A stretch of 64,000 nt of DNA from Algoriphagus oliviformis (GTDB lineage: Bacteria; Bacteroidota; Bacteroidia; Cytophagales; Cyclobacteriaceae): contig NZ_JAFKCT010000010.1 in assembly GCF_017254915.1 (NCBI RefSeq), positions 160,702-224,701 on the forward strand, written 5' to 3'. The notes under the pieces are model-generated. The model had not been told where the DNA came from and searched no databases. It worked only from the letters and a program-made list of their open reading frames with translations. Of this stretch, positions 33,021 to 41,682 are shown piece by piece. Within the stretch, counting starts at the first letter, position 1; the number at the start of each line of letters is the position of its first letter. Made by a program: the position numbers and the translations under genes.

Positions 33021-34492
33021 GCCATGACGGGATTTACTTCCAGCACCTCTCCGAAGAGCGTGGCCTGGGTGGCCTCGGTGATCCGCACTTTGACGTAGTC
33101 GCCCTTTTTTGCCCGGTCGGCCGGGATGATCACGACCTTGTTGGCGGAGTTTCTTCCCTTGAGCTGCTGCTCGGATTTCTTGGCGGTACCCTCGATGAGG
33201 ATCAGTTGCTCCTGGCCAAGGTCAAGCTGGTTTCTTTCGTAGGACAAAGCGTTTTGCTTTTCGATGATCTCGGCAAGCCTTCTCTTTTTGGTCTCCAGCG
33301 GGATGTCGTCTTCAAATTTTTTCGCAGCCAAAGTACCCGGACGCTCGGAATAGAAGAACATGTAAGAGAAGTCGTACTTCACGATGTCCATGAGCGTGAG
33401 CGTGTCCTGATGCTCTGCGTCGGTCTCGGAGCAGAAGCCGGCGATCATGTCGGAAGAGATGCCGCATTCCTCGCCAAGGATCTCGCGGATGGCGCGTACC
33501 CGGTCAAGGTACCATTCCCGATCGTAGGTGCGGTTCATGAGCTCCAGCACGCGGCTGTTGCCACTTTGCACAGGGAGGTGGATGTATTTGCAGATGTTGT
33601 CGTATCTCTTCATGGTGTGAAGGACCTCATCTGTGATGTCTTTGGGATGGGAGGTGGAAAAGCGCACGCGGAGAAGCGGGCTGACTTGGGCGACCATTTC
33701 CAGTAGATGGGCAAAATTGACAACCTCGGCGATCTCGCCTTCCTTTTTGTTGAGTCGGGCTTTGTTGTTTTCCTCTGCAGACCACTTGTAGCTGTCCACG
33801 TTTTGGCCCAGCAAAGTGACCTCGCGGTAGCCTCTGCTGAAGAGGTCTTGGGCCTCAGCCACGATGGACTGGGGATCCCGGCTTCTTTCCCGGCCTCGGG
33901 TGAAAGGCACCACGCAGAAGGAGCACATGTTGTCACAGCCGCGCATGATGGAGATGAAGGCGGTGACGCCATTGGAATTGAGACGGACGGGCGCGATGTC
34001 GGCGTAGGTTTCCTCCCGGGAGAGGAAGGTGTTGACGCCTTTTTGGCCTTCTTCGGCTGCGGAGACGAGATTGGGAAGGTCTCGGTAGGCATCCGGGCCT
34101 ACGACCACGTCCACGATTTTTTCCTCCTGCAGCAGGTTTTCCTTCAAGCGCTCCGCCATGCAGCCCAGCACGCCGATGGTAAGTTCGGGCTTTGATTTTT
34201 TCGCTTGGTTGAATTGGCTCAGCCGCTTGCGGACGGTTTGCTCGGCCTTTTCGCGGATGGAGCAGGTATTGAGAAAAATCACGTCGGCCTGCTCGAAGTC
34301 TGAGGTGGTGTCAAAACCGTTTTCCTTCATGATGGAGGCGACGATCTCCGAGTCGGAGAAGTTCATCTGGCAGCCGTAGCTCTCGATGTAGAGTTTTTTG
34401 GATTTGCCGGTGTTTTCGTCGAGGGTAGTCTTGAAATCACAGGCTTGTGCCTCTTCGGCAGAGATGATATCTATGTCTTTAATCAGATCCAT
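33017..34492 (-). CDS. miaB: tRNA-2-methylthio-N6-dimethylallyladenosine synthase
   Basis: The 491-aa protein has the MiaB plan: UPF0004 domain with SYGCQMNFSDSE and LNTCSIREKAEQ, radical-SAM CxxxCxxC in RGCDNMCSFCVVPFTRGRE, and a C-terminal TRAM domain (KKGDYVKVRITEATQATLFGEV). It adds a methylthio group to i6A37 in tRNAs reading UNN codons, using two Fe-S clusters and SAM. RSRDP after the cluster motif favours MiaB over RimO/MtaB. It is the first gene of the operon running to secG. Confidence 0.95.
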   Translation of the reverse strand: MDLIKDIDIISAEEAQACDFKTTLDENTGKSKKLYIESYGCQMNFSDSEIVASIMKENGFDTTSDFEQADVIFLNTCSIREKAEQTVRKRLSQFNQAKKSKPELTIGVLGCMAERLKENLLQEEKIVDVVVGPDAYRDLPNLVSAAEEGQKGVNTFLSREETYADIAPVRLNSNGVTAFISIMRGCDNMCSFCVVPFTRGRERSRDPQSIVAEAQDLFSRGYREVTLLGQNVDSYKWSAEENNKARLNKKEGEIAEVVNFAHLLEMVAQVSPLLRVRFSTSHPKDITDEVLHTMKRYDNICKYIHLPVQSGNSRVLELMNRTYDREWYLDRVRAIREILGEECGISSDMIAGFCSETDAEHQDTLTLMDIVKYDFSYMFFYSERPGTLAAKKFEDDIPLETKKRRLAEIIEKQNALSYERNQLDLGQEQLILIEGTAKKSEQQLKGRNSANKVVIIPADRAKKGDYVKVRITEATQATLFGEVLEVNPVMA

Positions 34493-34711
34493 GAACTGGA
34501 GTTTTTGCGAAAGTAGGGGGGGCGTCTGATGGAGTCGAAACTAATCAAACCCGCAAACCGCCCGTCAGGTTGCAAAATTAAGAAAATGCGGACAAAATGG
34601 CAGAGGTAGTCTGTTTTTGTTCTGCTGTCTTTCTCAACTTTTCGCAGTCTGATAAAGTCTGGCTTTGCTTAATAAGCAGCTATGATTTCATTAACTTGAG
34701 AAAAAAATGCC

Positions 34712-34948
34712 ATGGCGGTCTCAGAAATAAAGGACGAATTGAAAGCTTTTATAGACAATGGAGAGCTGGAGCTCTTGGAGCTTTTGCTGCAAGTAGCAAA
34801 GGATTACACTTCGGAAGATCTGACTGGATCGGGTGCTCCCATGGATAAATCTGATTTGATCAAAAGGATCGCTGAAGCCCGAGCCCGAGTGGACGCTGGA
34901 GAGCATACATCAATGGATGAGTTGGAAGAGGAAATGAAAAACTGGTAG
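34712..34948 (+). CDS. Antitoxin of a RelBE/ParDE-type module
   Basis: The 78-aa protein begins MAVSEIKDELKAFIDNG and ends with the typical short antitoxin tail (KSDLIKRIAEARARVDAGE, then SMDELEEEMKNW), as in Bacteroidota RelB/ParD-like antitoxins. The N-terminal part should bind DNA and the acidic C-terminal part should mask the toxin. Its TAG overlaps the GTG of the toxin frame by one base. The toxin frame is broken (next entry). Confidence 0.75.
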   Translation: MAVSEIKDELKAFIDNGELELLELLLQVAKDYTSEDLTGSGAPMDKSDLIKRIAEARARVDAGEHTSMDELEEEMKNW

Positions 34949-35258
34949 TGGTCGAGCGGAGGATTTTTTGGGATAACAAGGCAAAAACTCCCTAAAAAGC
35001 ATTTTTTTCTTCCTTCGATTTAGGGCTTCTCTAGAAACTGCCACCAAGGTAAGAGACAGAATCGTAAGGGAGGTTAGGTCACTCGTTCCGTTTCCACAAA
35101 AAGGATCCCTCGAGCCGTGTTTGGAGAATTTTGAGGGAGAATTTCGATTCAAAATTGTGTGGAGCTACAAGATTATCTATGAAGTCAAGGAGGATAGGAT
35201 CAACGTCTTGGATATCTTTCATACGAGCCGGAATCCGTCTGACATCCAGAACAAATAA
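34948..35258 (+). pseudogene. RelE/ParE-family toxin, frameshifted
   Basis: From GTG 34948 the frame gives VVERRIFWDNKAK and then stops at 34993-34995. One base back in phase, an open frame from 34977 to 35258 continues as NSLKSIFFFLRFRASLETA, then KVRDRIVREV, FRFKIVWSYKIIYEV and DIFHTSRNPSDIQNK, a complete ParE/RelE C-terminal part. The break is at the A5 run 34983-34987; one extra A would restore a normal toxin of about 103 aa. It could be true inactivation, a sequencing error, phase variation or a -1 frameshift. The first is simplest. Confidence 0.75.
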
Positions 35259-35263
35259 AGAGG

Positions 35264-36364
35264 CTATCCTTCAAAAGGAATCTTCAGCTGCTCCCCAAAA
35301 TGCACCTGCTCTTCTGTGATATTAAGGTTTGAAAGCCCCAGGCCCAGCAGCCGGACGGGTTTGGGTACTTCCTCTTGTCCCAATAGCTCCAGCGCGACTT
35401 CCCAGATTTGCTCCGGGTTGGGGTATTGGTCCAGCGTCTTGCTTCGGGTCTGGAGCGTAAAGTCCGAATGCTTGATTTTTAGCGTGACGGTTCGGCCCTT
35501 GATGTCGCTCTTCTCGATCCTCCGGATGACCTCGTCAAAGATGGGCCGGAGGTTTTCCTCCATTTCGCTGGGGGTGATCAGGTCTTTTTCGAAGGTGTTT
35601 TCCGCACTCAGCGACTTTCTCACCCGGTGGGGCTGCACGGCGGAGAGATGGATTCCGCGTACGATGTTGAAGTAGTGGAGGCCGGATTTGCCAAATTTTT
35701 TCGTCAGAAACTGAAGCGAAAATTGCTTCAGATCCAGTCCGTTGTGGATGCCCAGCTTCTGCATCTTTTCCGCGGTCACCTTGCCTATGCCGAAGAATTT
35801 CCCGATCGGCAATTTTTCCAAAAAGGCCTCGGCCTCTTCCGGTAGGATCACCGCTTGTCCGTTGGGCTTGTTGAGATCCGAGGCGGTTTTTGCCAAAAAC
35901 TTGTTGTAGGACACGCCCGCCGAAGCGTTCAGGCCGGTCTTCTCCCTGATTTTGGTCCGGATTTGTTTGGCGATGAGGATGGCGGACTTGAGTCCGGGTT
36001 TGTTTTCGGTCACGTCCAGGAAGGCTTCGTCCAGGGAAAGCGGCTCGACCAGGTCCGTGTATTCGTAGAAAATCTCCCGAATCTGAAGTGAGATCTCCCG
36101 ATAGCGCTCAAATCTGGGCCGGGCGAAAATCAGGTGTGGACACTTCTTGGCTGCCAGGACGGATGACATCGCGGAGAATATACCAAACTTCCGCGCTTCG
36201 TAGCTGGCGGCGGCGATCACGCCCCGAGCTTCATTTCCTCCGACCACCAGCGGTTTTCCCCGCCATTCCGGATGGTCCAGCTGCTCCACGGAGGCATAGA
36301 AGGCATCCATGTCCACATGGATGATTTTTCGCACGGGCGGGGAGAGTTCAGCTTGGTTTTCCAC
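35264..36364 (-). CDS. dinB: DNA polymerase IV (Y family)
   Basis: The 366-aa protein has the Y-family catalytic motifs IIHVDMDAFYASVEQ (metal Asp near residue 18) and PLSLDEAFLDV (Asp/Glu pair), the steric-gate region, helix-hairpin-helix GIGKVTAEKMQKLG, and a little-finger domain. The tail QLKIPF resembles a beta-clamp-binding motif. It copies past damaged bases. Its start overlaps the end of pabB by 17 nt. Its stop lies 6 nt from the end of the broken toxin gene. Confidence 0.95.
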   Translation of the reverse strand: MENQAELSPPVRKIIHVDMDAFYASVEQLDHPEWRGKPLVVGGNEARGVIAAASYEARKFGIFSAMSSVLAAKKCPHLIFARPRFERYREISLQIREIFYEYTDLVEPLSLDEAFLDVTENKPGLKSAILIAKQIRTKIREKTGLNASAGVSYNKFLAKTASDLNKPNGQAVILPEEAEAFLEKLPIGKFFGIGKVTAEKMQKLGIHNGLDLKQFSLQFLTKKFGKSGLHYFNIVRGIHLSAVQPHRVRKSLSAENTFEKDLITPSEMEENLRPIFDEVIRRIEKSDIKGRTVTLKIKHSDFTLQTRSKTLDQYPNPEQIWEVALELLGQEEVPKPVRLLGLGLSNLNITEEQVHFGEQLKIPFEG

Positions 36365-37604
36365 TTAGCAGTTCGAGGATGGCTTGGGCTTTGAGCGCGC
36401 ACTCCTCGTATTCCTGCTCAGGTGAGGCATCGATGGTGATGGCGCTTCCCACCCCAAAATAGAGCTTTTTCACCTCCAAATCAGCAACTATCGAGCGGAT
36501 GACTACGGAAAAGTCGAAGTCACCCTCTCCGTCCACCCACCCAAAGGCACCAGAAAACCAACCCCTGTTGAAGGTCTCTTCCCGGTCTATGATCTGCATC
36601 GTGCTGATCTTGGGTGCGCCGGTCATGCTTCCCATGGGAAATGTGGCGTGGATGATATCTTGAAACGTGACATCGGATTTTAGCTCAGAAGAGACCGTGC
36701 TGATCATCTGAAAAACCCGAGGCAGGGGATAGATACCAAAAAGCTCCTCTACTCGTACCGAACCGGTTTGGGACACCCTTGCGAGGTCGTTGCGGGTAAG
36801 GTCGGTGATCATCAGGTTTTCGGCCCGTTCTTTTTCGCTGGCGAGAAGTTTTTCGCGGTTGGCTGTGTCTTCGTTGGCGTTTTGACCCCGCTTGATCGTG
36901 CCTTTGATAGGCTGCGCCACGAGCTTTTGCCCCGATTTCTTCAGAAATCGTTCGGGAGAAGCCGAGACCAGCCATTGGCTTTTGGCTTTGAAAAGTCCCG
37001 AGAAGGGCATTTGGGACAGCTCATTCAGTCGTAGGTAGGCCGCTATCGGTTCCCAAGACTCAAATCCGCCTGAGTAGGCCTGGCAAAAATTGGCCTCATA
37101 GGTATTGCCCTCTCGGATTTCGTCTTGGATGGTTTTGATTTTTGAGAGATAGACTTCTCTGGGAAACTGGGGCGAAACGGCGCAGCTCAGATTGCCGTCG
37201 ACAGGTCTAGGAAAAGAGCCCAAGGCATCTATCCAGGAATCTGAGAGCCGTTTTTTGGAATAAAACCCTTCTTCGGTCAGCTGAAGCGAAAGTTCCGGCT
37301 CGAAAAAGCAAAGCTCCGGAAGCGGAAAAAACTCCGGGTTTTTGCTTTCCAGCTTTTCTATGCTGTTTTTGAAGTCGTAGCCAAGGATGCCGACTTTTTC
37401 TTTTCCGGGCATTGCTTCGAAGAAGGCTTCCTCATCCAGCAGCTTGTTTCCCGCAAAAAACAGGTTTTCGAAGGGGCCTTGGGGGTAGGCGTGGCCATTT
37501 CCGTCAAAGTACGCCATGTAGTCAAAGCTGTCGGCAGCCCAGTGGAGCAAAACCGGCAACAGGCGGATTTTCGGGAAAGGATAAAAATGCGGGTAAGGCT
37601 TCAT
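36348..37604 (-). CDS. pabB: Chorismate-binding aminodeoxychorismate/anthranilate synthase component I family
   Basis: The protein has 418 aa when started at ATG 37604 (MKPYPHFYPF); the upstream extension is Arg-rich and not domain-like. It has the chorismate-utilising core: EGNTYEANFCQAY, FSGLFKAKSQWLVSASPERFL, QPIKGTIKRGQN, ENLMITDLTRNDLARV, FPMGSMTGAPKISTMQII and GVGSAITIDASPEQEY. The PIKGT sequence and short length favour PabB (folate branch) over TrpE. Members convert chorismate to 4-amino-4-deoxychorismate. The gene is followed by dinB with overlap. Confidence 0.88.
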   Translation of the reverse strand: MKPYPHFYPFPKIRLLPVLLHWAADSFDYMAYFDGNGHAYPQGPFENLFFAGNKLLDEEAFFEAMPGKEKVGILGYDFKNSIEKLESKNPEFFPLPELCFFEPELSLQLTEEGFYSKKRLSDSWIDALGSFPRPVDGNLSCAVSPQFPREVYLSKIKTIQDEIREGNTYEANFCQAYSGGFESWEPIAAYLRLNELSQMPFSGLFKAKSQWLVSASPERFLKKSGQKLVAQPIKGTIKRGQNANEDTANREKLLASEKERAENLMITDLTRNDLARVSQTGSVRVEELFGIYPLPRVFQMISTVSSELKSDVTFQDIIHATFPMGSMTGAPKISTMQIIDREETFNRGWFSGAFGWVDGEGDFDFSVVIRSIVADLEVKKLYFGVGSAITIDASPEQEYEECALKAQAILELLSGKPS

Positions 37605-37611
37605 TGGGGGA

Positions 37612-37646
37612 CAAAAAAAAGAGGAATTCCGCAGAATCCCTCTTTT
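37612..37646 (-). terminator. Intrinsic terminator of the yceI-like gene
   Basis: On the minus strand a 13-bp stem with one mismatch (AAAAGAGGGATTC / GAATTCCTCTTTT) and a 4-nt loop leads into a T run, 23 nt past the stop and just upstream of pabB. Confidence 0.8.
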
Positions 37647-37669
37647 GAGCATTGGGTAGTTGGTTTTTC

Positions 37670-38392
37670 TTAGTTGGCGTTCACATCCAACACCAGGGAA
37701 ACGGTGTTGTAGATGAACTGGTCTTTTGCCTTGTCTACCGCGGCGGCTTCGTCGCCGTAGGCTAGACCCCAAGCAGTTCTGTCGATGTTGAAACCTGCCT
37801 TGGCAGACACCGCGCCGTCGGTCACGCTGATCGCAGCCGGGAACTTGATGTTTTTGGTAGTCCCTCTCATGGTCAGGTTACCGCTTACCCAGTGGGTAGG
37901 ATTGGCCGGAGTCAATTCCGAGTCGTGCTTAGGAGTGTGCTCGGAAGAAAATTCCTCTTTGTCTGCTATGGCGTCGCCAGACTGGAATGGCTCCACTGCG
38001 GTGATTTCGAAGGTCGCAGTAGGATGGTTGGCTGCGTCAAAGAAATCCGGAGACTGGAGGTGTCCGTACAGCTTGCCGTAGTTTTCGTCTTCGGCAGGGA
38101 TGTCTTCGATCTGCAGGCCGGTGATGTCAAAGGTGAACGCGCCGCCTGTGATCTGCTGGTCCGCCACGGTCAGGGAACCCTGGGTAGCAGGGATGGTACC
38201 GTTGTGCTCGCCGCCTGGCTTGTAGCCTCTCCATCCGATGTTGGAAGCGGAGGTGTTCAAAGTGAGAGTTTTGCCTTCTGGAGCTGCTACTTCCTGGGCC
38301 TCGGAAGTTTCGACGGTGTTGCTGGGAGCGCCACATGCAGAGACCAAAAGAGCTGCTGCAAAGAATAGACCGAGTTGATTGGTTGATTTCAT
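37670..38392 (-). CDS. YceI-family lipoprotein
   Basis: The 240-aa protein has a lipoprotein signal (ALLVSAC, Cys20) and a YceI lipocalin-like beta-barrel: SASNIGWRGYKPGGEHNGTI, GGAFTFDITGLQIEDI, LQSPDFFDAANHPTATFEIT, VSGNLTMRGTTKNIKFP and a final VSLVLDVNAN. YceI proteins bind long isoprenoid chains; bacterial functions are mostly unknown. Single-gene unit ending at its own terminator. Confidence 0.9.
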   Translation of the reverse strand: MKSTNQLGLFFAAALLVSACGAPSNTVETSEAQEVAAPEGKTLTLNTSASNIGWRGYKPGGEHNGTIPATQGSLTVADQQITGGAFTFDITGLQIEDIPAEDENYGKLYGHLQSPDFFDAANHPTATFEITAVEPFQSGDAIADKEEFSSEHTPKHDSELTPANPTHWVSGNLTMRGTTKNIKFPAAISVTDGAVSAKAGFNIDRTAWGLAYGDEAAAVDKAKDQFIYNTVSLVLDVNAN

Positions 38393-38514
38393 AATGGATG
38401 TAATGATTTTAAATGTCTATACACGTAAACTGAATCCAAGGCAAAAAGTTCAAGTCAGGATTAAAATTTCTATTTTTCAACAAGATTTTTTTTCAACCAA
38501 AAGCAAAGAATCGT

Positions 38515-39036
38515 ATGGCATTGATCCTGAGGGTGAAAGGCAAAACTCCCGAGTTTGGCGAAAACAGTTGGCTGGCGCCCAATGCCACGGTGGTGGGGGA
38601 TGTGGTCATGGGGAAAAACTGTACGGTGTGGTTCAATGCCGTCGTGAGGGGAGACGTCCATGAGATCCGAATCGGTGACGACACGAATATCCAAGACGGC
38701 GCAGTGATCCACTGTACCTACCAAAAGGCGCCTACCCATATCGGCAGCCAAGTCTCCATCGCCCACAACGCCATCGTCCACGGCTGCACCATCCATGACC
38801 GGGTGCTGATCGGAATGGGGGCCATCGTGATGGACGGAGCGGTGGTGCATTCCGACTCGGTGATCGCAGCGGGGGCGGTAGTCCTAGCTGGGACCGTGGT
38901 CGAGTCCAACACCATCTACGGCGGGATGCCTGCCAAGAAACTCAAGGATATCGGCCCGGAGATGCGGGAGGTTATTTTGAGGACTGCCAGAAACTACCCC
39001 ATGTACGCGGAGTGGTTTACAGACTCTGAGGAGTAA
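38515..39036 (+). CDS. Gamma-class carbonic anhydrase-like protein
   Basis: The 173-aa protein is a left-handed beta-helix of hexapeptide repeats (NATVVGDVVMGKNCTVW, IGDDTNIQDGAVIH, IAHNAIVHGCTIHD, VIAAGAVVLAGTVV). Zinc-binding His residues occur in VIHCTY and IAHNAIVHG. Homologues (YrdA/PaaY/CaiE type) are trimeric and some hydrate CO2 or cleave CoA thioesters. The C-terminal helix REVILRTARNYPMYAEWF is typical. Function inferred only at family level. Confidence 0.88.
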   Translation: MALILRVKGKTPEFGENSWLAPNATVVGDVVMGKNCTVWFNAVVRGDVHEIRIGDDTNIQDGAVIHCTYQKAPTHIGSQVSIAHNAIVHGCTIHDRVLIGMGAIVMDGAVVHSDSVIAAGAVVLAGTVVESNTIYGGMPAKKLKDIGPEMREVILRTARNYPMYAEWFTDSEE

Positions 39037-39132
39037 GTCCTTGTCCACTAGTCCACTTTGGGGAAAGCTTTTACAATAAAAGAACACATTCCTTTTCTAT
39101 TTTTTTGTTCTTTCCTACTTTTAGAATGCTGA

Positions 39133-39148
39133 TTTTTTTTTTTTTTTT
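39133..39148 (+). repeat. T16 homopolymer next to a start codon
   Basis: Sixteen consecutive T end one base before the ATG at 39150. An in-frame ATG at 39126 reads through the tract as Phe codons. Length changes would alter the upstream-start product or spacing of the leader, so the tract is a slippage-prone site. Confidence 0.7.
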
Positions 39149-39149
39149 C

Positions 39150-39671
39150 ATGAAACTACTTTTTCAATCTCTCAGCAACTGGGGAAATATCCTCTTGCTG
39201 TTCAGTCTCTTTTTGTTGTTCAATGCCCTCCTGGGTTCGTTTCTGTCCAAAGAGCATGCTTTAGACCTCATGTTTGCGTACTCCGCAGAGGATGCCTATG
39301 CCGCTCCGGGGCAGTTGAGCGCCGAGCAGCTTAGCGCCTACGAGTTTGGGATATAGGCGCTGGATATGCCTTACATGGGAGTTTATTGCCTACTTTTTTC
39401 CGGTCTTTTGCTGCGGGTCTGGAAGCACAAAAACCTGGTGCTGCTGCCTATTGCCATCGCTTTGATGGATTTGGTGGAAAATCTTTCCGTGCTGAAACTA
39501 TTGGCGCTATATCCCACTCGTGACCCGGGACTGGCGATGGTCGCCTCGGTCTTTACCACGTCCAAATGGGTGCTGGTTGGGATCATGATCCCAGTGCTCA
39601 TCGTTGGCCTGGTGTATCTGGCCATTCCCAAAAGGCGGGTGGCCTCCAAATCAGCCCAAGTCCGGGCTTGA
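39150..39671 (+). pseudogene. Membrane protein broken by an in-frame TAG
   Basis: From ATG 39150 the frame encodes an N-terminal membrane helix (NILLLFSLFLLFNALLG) and runs to TAG at 39354-39356 (YEFGI-stop). The same frame then continues without another stop to 39671 as ALDMPYMGVYCLLFSGLLL with three more helices. Read through, it is a 172-aa four-helix protein of a family I do not recognise. TAG is one C-to-T change from CAG (Gln). The second part has its own ATG (39366), so partial expression is possible. Confidence 0.7.
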
Positions 39672-39893
39672 CGATTTCCTTATAGCCCCATCGGGATTTC
39701 TGGTTGCTTTTGCTAAAAAGTCTGGACGGCAGCGAGAGCGCGTTTGGACGGTAGTCCTATGTCTGTTTTCATCTTTTTTTTCAGCAAAAAGTCCACCCAG
39801 AGAGTAACCTCGCAGCCCCAGACTGGGTAAAAGGCTGAGAGAGGATGATGTTTTTTTGGAGCAAAGCAAGCGGAGAGGCATCCGGCGAATGCG

Positions 39894-39901
39894 TACCTTT
39901 G
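39894..39901 (+). promoter_or_regulatory. Candidate -7 box of the amidotransferase gene
   Basis: TACCTTTG matches TAnnTTTG and lies 27 nt before GTG 39929. It lies inside the reading frame upstream of that codon, which argues against the earlier ATG at 39845. No well-spaced -33 TTG is seen. Confidence 0.35.
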
Positions 39902-39928
39902 TTGGCAGGAAATAACCGTACTTGGACA

Positions 39929-40759
39929 GTGGGCAAAAAGAAAGTAAATCTGGCGATCTTGGATATGTATGACGGCGAGCCCAATCAGGGCATGCGCTGC
40001 ATCCACGACATTTTGGCGAGGTTTTCCGAAGTGATCAGCTATCGGGAATTTGACGTCCGAGGAAAGGCAGAACTTCCGGATGTCAGAAACTTTGACGTTT
40101 TCATCTCCACCGGAGGCCCCGGGGATCCGCTGGAGGGAGATGGACATTGGGATCTGCTTTACAACGAGTTTCTGGACCAAATCTGGATTTGGAACCAAAA
40201 CCACTCCCAAAAGAAACAGTTGCTGTTGATCTGCCACTCTTTCCAGATGGCGTGCAAGCACTTTGGGCTAGGCCAGATCACCAAAAGGAAATCGACTTCT
40301 TTTGGCGTCACCACCATCCACAAGACGGCAGAGGGAATGTCCGACCCGCTCTTTGCCGATCTGGACAATCCGTTTTGGGCGGTGGACTCCCGCGAGTACC
40401 AGGTGGTGCGGCCCGACAACAGGAAGTTTAAAGCCCTGGGGGCGAAATTGATCGCTATGGAAAAAATCCGAAACCATGTGGAATACGAGCGGGCGATCAT
40501 GGGGATCCGTTTTTCGGATGAGATCGTAGGCACCCAGTTTCATCCGGAGGCCGACCCGGTGAGCTTCTTGGAGCACCTCAAAAAGCCCATGGTACGTGAG
40601 AAAATCATAGAGCTCAAGGGGAAGGCGCGGTTTCGGACCATGCTGGAAAACCTGGTGGATGAAAACAAGATCTACAAGACCAACGAGACCCTCATCCCGA
40701 ATTTTCTTGAACAGGCCATCCGAAAGCTGAAAGTGGCCAATGCGCCCACTCTGACGTGA
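39929..40759 (+). CDS. Class I glutamine amidotransferase-like protein
   Basis: It has about 276 aa if started at GTG 39929 (VGKKKVNLAILDMYDG); an ATG at 39845 would add 28 residues without domain character. The GATase1 motifs are FISTGGPGDPLEG (oxyanion region), LLICHSFQMACKHFG (nucleophile Cys) and GTQFHPEADP (His-Glu of the triad). Unlike biosynthetic amidotransferases it stands alone and has a long C-terminal helix region. Probably cytoplasmic; acceptor unknown. It ends at a strong terminator. Confidence 0.8.
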   Translation: MGKKKVNLAILDMYDGEPNQGMRCIHDILARFSEVISYREFDVRGKAELPDVRNFDVFISTGGPGDPLEGDGHWDLLYNEFLDQIWIWNQNHSQKKQLLLICHSFQMACKHFGLGQITKRKSTSFGVTTIHKTAEGMSDPLFADLDNPFWAVDSREYQVVRPDNRKFKALGAKLIAMEKIRNHVEYERAIMGIRFSDEIVGTQFHPEADPVSFLEHLKKPMVREKIIELKGKARFRTMLENLVDENKIYKTNETLIPNFLEQAIRKLKVANAPTLT

Positions 40760-40801
40760 CGAAATTGGCCAATTGCCAGGGAGAACCTCCAGCTCGGAAA
40801 C

Positions 40802-40829
40802 GCAAAAAGCCGGATATCCGGCTTTTTGC
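40802..40829. terminator. Bidirectional palindromic terminator
   Basis: A perfect palindrome (GCAAAAAGCCGG-ATAT-CCGGCTTTTTGC) lies between the amidotransferase gene and the convergent pyrE. Confidence 0.88.
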
Positions 40830-40938
40830 TTTATGTTTTTCTGGTAGTAAGCCCGCTATAGTTTTGGCTATGCTGGATGATCTAGTGGGGAAGCTAGGCG
40901 GAAAATAGCCTGCCAGCCCAAGCTAGGCCGTCGGTTTT

Positions 40939-41586
40939 TTATTCTTTCATCCAGCTCCCCGGATCTTTTCTCCACTCAGCGAGTGAGTCCAGTGTCTCTG
41001 GGGAAATGTATTTTTTGGCTACTGCTCGCGGCAGCAGTGCATCGTAGTGGCTGAGGCAGACGAGCTTGATCCCGGCGTTGCTGAAGTTTTCGGCGGCGAT
41101 GTTGAAGCCATAGCTGAAGATGGCCACCATTCCCAACACCTCAAATCCGGCCTTTTTCAGGTCTTCGGCGGCCTTCAGGGAGCTGCCGCCAGTGGACACC
41201 AGATCCTCTACGACCACGACTTTTTGTCCTGGGACGACCTGGCCCTCGATCATGTTTTCCATGCCGTGTCCCTTTGGCTTAGACCTGACGTAGATGAAGG
41301 GCAGTCCGAGCTCATTGGCGATGAGGGCGCCCTGGGGGATGCCCGCTGTGGCCACGCCGGCGATGGCTTCCACATTTTGGAAATAGTGCTGTATGCTCTC
41401 GACCAAGCAGTCCCGGATGAGGTTTCTCACCGGAGGAAAGGACAGAGAAAGCCTGTTGTCACAGTAGATCGGGGATTTCCAGCCCGAAGCCCAAGTGAAG
41501 GGTTTGGTGGGCTGGAGGCGTATGGCCTGGATTTCCAGGAGTTTGTCGGCGACTTCGGCCGCAATGCTTGGGTCTAAGATTTCCAT
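40939..41586 (-). CDS. pyrE: Orotate phosphoribosyltransferase
   Basis: The protein has 215 aa when started at ATG 41586 (MEILDPSIAAEVADK); the longer frame upstream is antisense to the Nudix gene. It has the OPRTase features FTWASGWKSPIYCDNR (orotate/PRPP site), VATAGIPQGALIA, and the PRPP loop VVVVEDLVSTGGSS. It joins orotate to PRPP to make OMP in pyrimidine synthesis. It is divergent from the Nudix gene (96 nt between starts). Confidence 0.95.
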   Translation of the reverse strand: MEILDPSIAAEVADKLLEIQAIRLQPTKPFTWASGWKSPIYCDNRLSLSFPPVRNLIRDCLVESIQHYFQNVEAIAGVATAGIPQGALIANELGLPFIYVRSKPKGHGMENMIEGQVVPGQKVVVVEDLVSTGGSSLKAAEDLKKAGFEVLGMVAIFSYGFNIAAENFSNAGIKLVCLSHYDALLPRAVAKKYISPETLDSLAEWRKDPGSWMKE

Positions 41587-41682
41587 GGTTTCAAAATTAG
41601 TAGAATCATTTGCCCGAAGATTGTACTGGCTGATTTTTTTATGCATTTTTGGCCAGAACACCATTATTGTTGGATTTCTATC

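Noticed and set aside
34983..34989. Programmed -1 frameshift producing the toxin
   Set aside because: The local sequence is not a full X-XXY-YYZ slippery heptamer and no stimulatory structure was seen; kept only as an alternative to mutation.
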